Shown here: piece by piece, positions 24,173 to 30,099 of the stretch
How positions within the stretch are numbered: the stretch's first letter is position 1
How the letters are laid out: every line of letters begins with the position of its first letter
Assembly: GCA_001801515.1 (NCBI GenBank)
Contig: MGXX01000021.1
Span: 12,741-42,839, forward strand
Source of the DNA: Gammaproteobacteria bacterium RIFCSPHIGHO2_12_FULL_38_11
GTDB lineage: Bacteria > Pseudomonadota > Gammaproteobacteria > Coxiellales > Coxiellaceae
Direction: 5' to 3'
Length of the DNA stretch: 30,099 nucleotides
Notes under the pieces: model-generated
The model's database searches: none
Seen by the model: only the letters and a program-made list of their open reading frames with translations
What the model was told of the DNA's origin: nothing
Translations under genes and position numbers: made by a program

Positions 24173-24387
24173 ATGCCGGATGATTTTAAATTGATATAAT
24201 AATTTAAGCCGCTTCCGACTCCATTTCCGAATAACAAATCGGCACACTCGCCTCATCTTTAAACGTGACATATTCCCACGCATCCGGCTGGGACAATAAT
24301 GCATTCATTAATTGTTTATTCATGGCATGACCCGATTTGTACCCCGTAAATGCACCAATTAAACCAGAACCCAATAAATATAAATCA
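24173..24387. repeat. Right 215-bp direct repeat (DUF4143 end plus lpxC end)
   Basis: The counterpart of 21197-21411. It starts with the last 27 bases of the DUF4143 gene (ATGCCGGATGATTTTAAATT then GATATAA), here without the rest of that gene, and continues into the functional 3' end of lpxC. Confidence 0.9.
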
Positions 24388-25115
24388 CCAATCACATCTA
24401 ATATTTTGTGTTTTACAAATTCATCCGGATCACGCAAACCTTCTTCATTAACAACTTTATCAACATCCAACACAACCGTATTATCCAAATTCGCACCGCG
24501 TGCTAAATTTTTTGCACGCATCATGTCGTAATCCGCTAAAAACCCAAATGTGCGTGCGCGTGCTATTTCTTTAATATATAAGGCGGAAGAAAAATCAAAT
24601 GTGATCGCTTGTTTGCTGCGGGAAATCACCGGATGATTAAACGCAATTTTAAATGAAATTTGAAATCCATCATAAGGCGCTAATCGCGCGACTTTATCAC
24701 CATTTTTTACTTCAATTGTTTTTTTAATACGAATAAATTTTTTTGCTGCATTTTGTTCTTCAATGCCGGCTGATTGAATTAAAAAAACAAAAGGATCAGC
24801 ACTGCCATCCATAATCGGCAATTCAGATAATGACAAATCAACGAAACAATTATCAATGCCCAAGCCAGCAAACGCCGATAATAAATGTTCAACTGTCGCG
24901 ATACGAAGATTTCCCTTTTCTAAACAAGTACAAGAATCTGTGTTACCCACAAAATCAACCAGCGCTGGAATAGAAATGATTTGACCTGATTCAACACGAC
25001 GAAAAACAATACCTGTGCTAATCGGCGCAGGAGATAATTTTAGTGACACCTGCTCACCCGAATGAACACCGATGCCTGTTGCACTGATTGCATTTTTTAG
25101 GGTCCGCTGTTTCAT
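24204..25115 (-). CDS. lpxC: UDP-3-O-acyl-N-acetylglucosamine deacetylase LpxC
   Basis: LpxC, the zinc enzyme that performs the committed step of lipid A synthesis in the cytosol. It has 303 residues, the family norm. It starts MKQRTLKNAISATGIGVHSG; the zinc ligands are His77 in TVEHLLSAFAGLGID, and His236 and Asp240 in HKILDVIGD; the catalytic base pair includes Glu76 and His263 in GYKSGHAMNK. It follows ftsZ by 37 bases, the usual last gene of the dcw cluster. The protein is intact even though its 3' end is part of a duplication. The presence of LpxC indicates a lipopolysaccharide-bearing outer membrane. Confidence 0.97.
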   Translation of the reverse strand: MKQRTLKNAISATGIGVHSGEQVSLKLSPAPISTGIVFRRVESGQIISIPALVDFVGNTDSCTCLEKGNLRIATVEHLLSAFAGLGIDNCFVDLSLSELPIMDGSADPFVFLIQSAGIEEQNAAKKFIRIKKTIEVKNGDKVARLAPYDGFQISFKIAFNHPVISRSKQAITFDFSSALYIKEIARARTFGFLADYDMMRAKNLARGANLDNTVVLDVDKVVNEEGLRDPDEFVKHKILDVIGDLYLLGSGLIGAFTGYKSGHAMNKQLMNALLSQPDAWEYVTFKDEASVPICYSEMESEAA

Positions 25116-25152
25116 TGGTGGATGTCCATTGTTGGCGATCAGTGATTTCTAA

Positions 25153-26346
25153 TTATTCTTCTTGTTTTCTCAAAAACGCAGGAATATCGAGATATTCAGC
25201 TTCTTTTTCACGCGCGTCTTCAAAAGCAGGCACTGTTTGTTGTTGCGGCTGTTGTTTAGGCGCATCTTGGTTTCGCAAATAAGTAGGGCGATCTAATTGT
25301 TGATAATCCACCGTACCATCTAATTTAACAGTGCGCGCAGGACGTATCAAAGGTGAGGCAGATGCATTAATGCCACCAAAATTACGACTATCAACACCGA
25401 GGCCTGTGACAACAACCGTTACACGTAATTCGTCTGTTAATGTAGGATCAATTACAGTACCCACAACAACGGTTGCAGATTCTGAAGCAAACGCTTTTAT
25501 CGCTTCACCCACAATTTCAAATTCACCAATCGACATATCCATGCCTGCCGTGATATTGACCAACACGCCTTTTGCACCATGAAAATCAACATCTTCTAAT
25601 AATGGACTGGCAATAGCGGCTTCCGCTGCTTCACGTGCACGATTTTCACCTGTTGCAACACCTGTTCCCATCATCGCCATCCCCATTTCTGACATGACGG
25701 TACGCACATCGGCGAAATCCACATTAATTAAACCAGGGCGTGTAATTAAATCAGCGATACCTTGAACCGCACCAAATAACACGTTATTTGCAGCTTTAAA
25801 TGCATTTAGCAATGAAATATTTTTTCCAAGCACACTCAGTAATTTATTATTGGGAATTGTAATTAACGAGTCGACGTATTTTGATAATGCTTTAATACCT
25901 TCATCGGCAATTTCCATCCGTTTGCGACCTTCAAATGCAAAAGGTTTTGTCACAACCGCAACCGTTAAAATACCCAATTCTTTTGCGACTTCAGCAAAAA
26001 TAGGTGCCGCGCCCGTACCTGTTCCACCACCCATGCCGGCCGTGATAAAAACCATGTCGGTACCCGCTAATAATTCACGAATATTATTACGATTTTCTTC
26101 CGCCGCTTGGCGTCCCACTTCAGGGTTTGCACCTGCACCCAACCCTTTGGTGATTTCTTCACCCAAATGTAGTACCGTGCGCGCACTGGATTTTCCCAAT
26201 GCTTGTGCATCGGTATTCGCACAAATAAATTCTACACCGTCGATGTGTTCAGCCATCATGTGTTCGATAGCATTACCACCACCACCGCCAATACCCACTA
26301 CTTTAATTTTTGCATTGTGTGATTGATTGTCGCCTAGTTCAAACAT
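25153..26346 (-). CDS. ftsZ: Cell division GTPase FtsZ
   Basis: FtsZ, the tubulin-like GTPase that forms the division ring. It has 397 residues. The N-terminal G-box is [13 protein letters not shown] (18-30), with NTDAQAL (44-50) and the tubulin signature GGGTGTG (106-112); the T7 synergy loop lies in [15 protein letters not shown] variable linker rich in Gln precedes the conserved C-terminal peptide DIPAFLRKQ, the docking site for FtsA and ZipA. The ATG is preceded by an AGGAG box 7 bases upstream. On the minus strand TATAAT near 26409 within the 110-base gap to ftsA may serve an own promoter. Confidence 0.97.
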   Translation of the reverse strand: MFELGDNQSHNAKIKVVGIGGGGGNAIEHMMAEHIDGVEFICANTDAQALGKSSARTVLHLGEEITKGLGAGANPEVGRQAAEENRNNIRELLAGTDMVFITAGMGGGTGTGAAPIFAEVAKELGILTVAVVTKPFAFEGRKRMEIADEGIKALSKYVDSLITIPNNKLLSVLGKNISLLNAFKAANNVLFGAVQGIADLITRPGLINVDFADVRTVMSEMGMAMMGTGVATGENRAREAAEAAIASPLLEDVDFHGAKGVLVNITAGMDMSIGEFEIVGEAIKAFASESATVVVGTVIDPTLTDELRVTVVVTGLGVDSRNFGGINASASPLIRPARTVKLDGTVDYQQLDRPTYLRNQDAPKQQPQQQTVPAFEDAREKEAEYLDIPAFLRKQEE

Positions 26347-26457
26347 GATGTGTCTCCTGTGTTATTGTCGCTTCGCAAACTTTTATATTATGTAATTCGC
26401 AAATTATACTTTAATGCTTCGTTCTTCCACTCGCTTACGCTCGGGGCTCTGAGCTGA

Positions 26458-27690
26458 TTAAAAATTCCCTTGGAACCAATTTCTCATACGCGACCACATA
26501 TTCGGTAGTCCACGCGTTAATACAAACGTTTGCTCAGTACCTTGCTGTTGTAATCCATAAAGCAATAATCCCACCGCGGTGGAAAAAGTAGGGTTTTGAC
26601 GCACATCAATTAAACCACCTACATTCTGCGGCAAGCCAATGCGTACCGGCATTTGAAAAACAGATTCTGCTAATTCAACACAACCATCCACTTGCGATGC
26701 GCCACCTGTTAATACAATACCGGCAGAAATTAAATCTTCAAAACCTGAACGCCTTAATTCAGCCAAAGCCAGTGAAAATAATTCCTCATAGCGAGCATGC
26801 ACCACCTGTGCTAATGCCTTACGTTGAATTTGTTGTGGAGGACGTTGAGAAATACTTTGTACTTGAATCATTTCAGCAGGGTCAATTCGAGAAGCCAATA
26901 CAGATGCATATTGTTTTTTAATTTGCTCTGCATTGAGTGTGGGTGTACGAAGCGCTACTGCAATATCATTGGTAACATGATCACCTGCAATGGGTATAAC
27001 AGCAGTGTAACGAATTGCATTGTCTGTAAAAATCGCCATATCAGTCGTTCCACCACCGATATCAATCATACAAACACCCAATTCTTTTTCATCGTCCGTT
27101 AATACGGCATAACTCGATGCCAATTGTTCTAAAATAATATCGCTGACTTGCAATCCACAGCGTCGCACACATTTCGTGATATTTTGCGCAGCACTGACTG
27201 CACCTGCCACAATATGCACTTTCGCTTCAAGACGAACGCCGGACATGCCAACCGGTTCACGCACACCTTCTTGCGCATCGATAATAAATTCTTGCGGTAA
27301 AATATGGAGAATTTTTTGATCGGCTGGAATTGCCACTGCTTTTGCCGCATCAATAACACGGTCAACATCAGTTTGATTCACTTCGCGATCTCGAATGGCC
27401 ACAATGCCATGCGAATTTAAGCTGGTGATATGGCTGCCGGCAATTCCGGTATAAGCTTCATGAATATCACAACCAGCCATTAATTCAGCTTCAGTGACAG
27501 CACGCTGAATAGATTGCACAGTCGCTTCAATATTCACAACAACACCGCGTTTCAAACCACGTGAAGGGTGCACACCAAATCCGACAATTTCAATTTGATT
27601 ATCAAAGGTAATTTCACCCACTAAGGCGGCAATTTTATTTGTACCAATATCCAGTGCGACGATTAAATTTTTTACCGGTTTTCTTGCCAT
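26458..27690 (-). CDS. ftsA: Cell division protein FtsA
   Basis: FtsA, an actin-family ATPase that ties FtsZ to the membrane. From the ATG at 27690 it has 410 residues (MARKPVKNLIVALDIGTNKI). Phosphate-1 is VALDIGTNKIAALVGE, phosphate-2 is MIDIGGGTTDMAIF, and the adenosine motif is IVLTGGASQVDG. The subdomain 1C lies around residues 85-165. The C-terminus MWSRMRNWFQGNF is the amphipathic membrane-targeting helix. An upstream GTG at 27714 is in frame, but the first eight codons are not FtsA-like. An AGGAG box lies 13 bases before the ATG, more than ideal. The gene lies between ftsQ and ftsZ as usual. Confidence 0.96.
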   Translation of the reverse strand: MARKPVKNLIVALDIGTNKIAALVGEITFDNQIEIVGFGVHPSRGLKRGVVVNIEATVQSIQRAVTEAELMAGCDIHEAYTGIAGSHITSLNSHGIVAIRDREVNQTDVDRVIDAAKAVAIPADQKILHILPQEFIIDAQEGVREPVGMSGVRLEAKVHIVAGAVSAAQNITKCVRRCGLQVSDIILEQLASSYAVLTDDEKELGVCMIDIGGGTTDMAIFTDNAIRYTAVIPIAGDHVTNDIAVALRTPTLNAEQIKKQYASVLASRIDPAEMIQVQSISQRPPQQIQRKALAQVVHARYEELFSLALAELRRSGFEDLISAGIVLTGGASQVDGCVELAESVFQMPVRIGLPQNVGGLIDVRQNPTFSTAVGLLLYGLQQQGTEQTFVLTRGLPNMWSRMRNWFQGNF

Positions 27691-27714
27691 GTCGATTCTT
27701 AAACTCCTGTACAC

Positions 27715-27812
27715 TTAAGATATTATTTGTCAATGCAAATAGATCAATATTTAAGTATATGCGATCAAAGAGTTTTGCACTATAAAAACTTAAATATGTG
27801 CACGAAATAATT
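27715..27812. promoter_or_regulatory. ftsQ-ftsA gap with inverted repeat
   Basis: A 98-base gap, long for ftsQ-ftsA, which are usually overlapping or close. ATATTTAAGT (27747-27756) and ACTTAAATAT (27788-27797) are perfect inverted repeats 31 bases apart. A TTGACA on the minus strand lies near 27730, with no good -10 partner before the ftsA start. It may hold a promoter for ftsAZ. Confidence 0.4.
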
Positions 27813-28598
27813 TTACTGATTCTTGATGCCTGTTTCCTGATCACTGTATTGCACAGCCACACCATTTACATATCGCAAATCTACGACCAACATTATTCGA
27901 TTTGATAACGCTACAATTTTAGGATAAATCACCACAAATTGCTTTAATCGTGACAATACATCATGACGCCCGATATTCACTTGAACGTGGTTACTTAAGG
28001 TGATTTTCCAGCTATTTTCTGCATTAACTTGTAGCGCTATAACCGACAACCCCAATAACTTTACCAAGGTGTTAGCCGTTTGATAAAAACTAAAAAGTGC
28101 TTGCGACTGATCAACAGGACCATCCAGTTCAGGCAGGTTTTGAGGTATGGTTTTTTCATCAGGATAAAAAATCACGCCAGCTGAGTTTAAAACCCCTTTT
28201 TTTCCAAAACGCGCAGTGGGTTTCTGCTCATGTAATCGAACCATTAACGTATCTGGAAACACACGTCTAAATGACACATCCGCAATCCAAGGAAATGCCA
28301 AAATAGCTTGTTTCGCGGCAGAAATATGCAATGAAAAAAAACCACCTGTCAATCGTGTCTGCACGATTTTCTGTATTATTGCAGGTGAAACATGCGTTAA
28401 ACTCCCTTGCAATTGAATGTTTTTAACAGGAAATGACGTCGGCTTTTGCATCCAATTCCAGGTCCAATTACCCCCTATCATTAAAACAGCCGCTAAAATG
28501 ACAGAAAAACAAGAGATAAAAATCACACGCCAGGGGTATGCCGATTGCACGCGGGCTTTTTGAGATTTTTTTTGAGGCTGAATATAAGTTGGCATCAT
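27813..28598 (-). CDS. ftsQ: Cell division protein FtsQ
   Basis: FtsQ, a bitopic inner-membrane protein that links early and late divisome proteins (FtsB/FtsL). It has 261 residues: a basic cytoplasmic tail of about 25 residues, one membrane segment (VIFISCFSVILAAVLMIGGN), a POTRA domain (FPVKNIQLQGSLTHVSPAII to DVSFRRVFPDTLMVRLHEQKPTARF) and a beta domain ending near YVNGVAVQY. The WIADVSFRRVFPDTLxVxxxE segment is a clear family mark. Two start codons ATGATG at 28598/28595 are equivalent. The gene follows murC directly, without murB or ddl. Confidence 0.93.
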   Translation of the reverse strand: MMPTYIQPQKKSQKARVQSAYPWRVIFISCFSVILAAVLMIGGNWTWNWMQKPTSFPVKNIQLQGSLTHVSPAIIQKIVQTRLTGGFFSLHISAAKQAILAFPWIADVSFRRVFPDTLMVRLHEQKPTARFGKKGVLNSAGVIFYPDEKTIPQNLPELDGPVDQSQALFSFYQTANTLVKLLGLSVIALQVNAENSWKITLSNHVQVNIGRHDVLSRLKQFVVIYPKIVALSNRIMLVVDLRYVNGVAVQYSDQETGIKNQ

Positions 28599-28652
28599 CC
28601 ATTACGCGGTCGCTAGCGCTTCCGCTTCCTAACAATCTGCGTGATTAAAAAA

Positions 28653-30020
28653 CTATTGAATTAGTTTATCCACCATTGTGACAATATTACCGGCACCCTG
28701 CAATATGACGACATCATTCGGCTTCAACATGCGCTGCAAGACCGATGGTAAATCTGATAATATCGGCACGAATTTCGCATTCACAGCACCCGCTTTTTTC
28801 ACCGCCTCAAATAAGGCCCATCCATCCGCACCGAGAATTTTTTCCTCTGATGCGGCATATACTTCTGTCAAAACCACTTGATCTGCTGAATTTAAAACCG
28901 TTACAAAATCAGCCATTAAATCACGCGTGCGTGAATAGCGATGCGGCTGAAAAACCATCACGACGCGACGATCGGGCCATGCCGATTTTGCAGACTGGAG
29001 CGTTACACGTAATTCTGTAGGATGATGGCCATAATCATCGAATACCAGGGCTTTTCCTGCGTTAACCAGCATTTCGCCGCGCGGATGAAAACGTCGACGC
29101 ATGCCCGGAAAAGTAGCTAACGCGGTCTTTACTAAAGCATCTGGTAAATGATATTCACGGGCAACAATCAACGCCGACAATGCATTTAATGCGTTGTGTT
29201 TTCCACCTAAGTTTAAAGTAATTTCTTGCGTTTCATTCTGTTTTACTATTACAGTAAATGTACTTTGCAATCCATTTTGTTGAAACTGTGTCAGTTGATA
29301 ATCTGCATCAGCGCTCGTCCCATAACTAATCACACGCGCATTAATGAGCGGTTTTAATTCGCGCAGCACTGGATCATCAGCACATAAAACAACAAAGCCT
29401 TCTGCAGGAATACGCGATATAAATTGTAAAAAACTTTGTTTTAATTTTTCGAAATTGTGCTCATAGGTTTCCATGTGATCCGCGTCAATATTCGTAATGA
29501 CAGCAGCCGTTGGTGATAACAATAAAAATGAGGCATCACTTTCATCTGATTCCGCAATAAAATAACGCGATTTTCCTAAGCGCATTGTCGAATCACGATC
29601 CCGTAAAATACCCCCAATCATAAAACTCGGATCTTGGTTCGATTGCTCAAAAACCCATGAAATTAAGCCTGAAGTCGTTGTTTTTCCATGCGTACCGGCA
29701 ACAGCAATAGCACAATAATCTTTCATAACATTTGCCAATAATTGCCCGCGTGTCATTTGAGGGATTTTTCTTTTAAAAGCAGCTTGTCTTTCTGAATTAC
29801 TTTCAGGAACAGCACTTGAATAAATTATTAATTCTGAATCACCAATATTATTAGCATCATGCGAATAAAAAACGGTAATACCCATCGACTGTAATCGTTT
29901 TGTGATTGCCGTTTCAGTTGTATCGGAACCAGAAACAAAAACACCTTGTTGATGTAATAATTCAGCCAATCCGCTCACGCCAATGCCGCCGATGCCAATG
30001 CAATAAACTTTTTTGTACAC
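28653..30020 (-). CDS. murC: UDP-N-acetylmuramate-L-alanine ligase MurC
   Basis: MurC joins L-alanine to UDP-N-acetylmuramate with ATP in the cytosol, the first amino acid step of peptidoglycan synthesis. From the GTG at 30020 it has 455 residues, close to the family length of 460-490. The GTG is preceded by GAGGA with a 6-base spacer and gives VYKKVYCIGIGGIGVSGLAE; the frame runs upstream to a TTG at 30080, but these residues are not MurC-like. Visible are the Rossmann motif GIGGIGVSGLAELL, the P-loop GTHGKTTT (about 109-116), AESDESDASF, NIDADHMETY and YGHHPTELRVTL, all Mur ligase marks with MurC-type HYG/DYGHHPTE. It heads the leftward murC-ftsQAZ-lpxC set in this window. Confidence 0.97.
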   Translation of the reverse strand: MYKKVYCIGIGGIGVSGLAELLHQQGVFVSGSDTTETAITKRLQSMGITVFYSHDANNIGDSELIIYSSAVPESNSERQAAFKRKIPQMTRGQLLANVMKDYCAIAVAGTHGKTTTSGLISWVFEQSNQDPSFMIGGILRDRDSTMRLGKSRYFIAESDESDASFLLLSPTAAVITNIDADHMETYEHNFEKLKQSFLQFISRIPAEGFVVLCADDPVLRELKPLINARVISYGTSADADYQLTQFQQNGLQSTFTVIVKQNETQEITLNLGGKHNALNALSALIVAREYHLPDALVKTALATFPGMRRRFHPRGEMLVNAGKALVFDDYGHHPTELRVTLQSAKSAWPDRRVVMVFQPHRYSRTRDLMADFVTVLNSADQVVLTEVYAASEEKILGADGWALFEAVKKAGAVNAKFVPILSDLPSVLQRMLKPNDVVILQGAGNIVTMVDKLIQ

Positions 30021-30040
30021 GTGTGATCCTCGATTAGTTG

Positions 30041-30066
30041 TAGAGACACGATTTATCGCGTCTCTA
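30041..30066. repeat. Palindromic hairpin upstream of murC
   Basis: TAGAGACACGAT, TT, ATCGCGTCTCTA forms a 12-bp stem with one mismatch (A against C). It has no T-run, so it is not a typical terminator. It lies 20 bases before the murC start, between murC and a gene beyond the right edge. Similar GAGACGCGAT palindromes are known as dispersed repeats in other bacteria, but whether it repeats in this genome cannot be seen here. Confidence 0.6.
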
Positions 30067-30099
30067 GCACAACGCCGCAATTATCTCCGCCACCGCCTC

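Noticed and set aside
26414..26450. CTCGCTTACGCTCG-rich stretch between ftsA and ftsZ as a terminator or repeat
   Set aside because: The arms are not true inverted repeats and there is no T-run; no support for a function.
1..30099. CRISPR arrays, insertion sequences, integrases
   Set aside because: No regularly spaced repeats and no transposase or integrase motif was seen on either strand.

Overview
The window looks like chromosome of an AT-rich intracellular gammaproteobacterium of the order Legionellales (Legionella/Coxiella/Rickettsiella-like). The main evidence is a C-terminal DotB ATPase fragment of the Dot/Icm type IVB secretion system at the left edge, a PlaA/PlaC-type GDSL lipase, ankyrin-type and orphan large proteins, and a dcw/lpxC/secA region of gammaproteobacterial type. 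No taxonomic marker was searched, so this is inference from gene content.

Layout. 1-9.2 kb: dotB end, a degenerate BCCT-type transporter, a convergent MFS exporter plus GDSL lipase pair, a 732-residue orphan protein (possible effector), a short remnant of acetyl-CoA hydrolase/transferase, a FUSC-like membrane protein and two small exported proteins. 9.3-14 kb: tRNA-Glu, then a tightly packed leftward set secA-ubiG-HAD phosphatase (gph/mupP type), with dciA divergent from secA. 24.2-30.1 kb: leftward murC-ftsQ-ftsA-ftsZ-lpxC, the division and peptidoglycan cluster, without murB and ddl between murC and ftsQ.

The stretch of about 10 kb between dciA/secA and lpxC (14.0-24.2 kb) is accessory DNA placed where many gammaproteobacteria have lpxC next to secA. 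It holds two HipA-kinase-type modules (a hipBST-like operon whose kinase has been cut down to its two ends, and a complete zinc-finger HipA-like kinase followed by a HipS-HTH fusion), a membrane/ankyrin protein, two divergent AAA+ ATPases of which one carries DUF4143, an ATPase-TOPRIM pair of RloA/RloB type that is a good candidate for phage defence, and several wrecks: a frameshifted exported protein, a second fragment of a related gene, a deleted copy of one ATPase, and a copy of the 3' end of lpxC. Two direct repeats of about 215 bp (21197-21411 and 24173-24387), each joining the end of the DUF4143 gene to the end of lpxC, bracket the RloAB segment and show how that part arrived.

The strongest candidates for new biology are the kinase plus HipS-HTH module (17.0-18.6 kb), the RloAB-like pair (22.0-23.8 kb), and the orphan/ankyrin proteins as possible Dot/Icm substrates. 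All functional names come from motif recognition by eye; no database search was possible.
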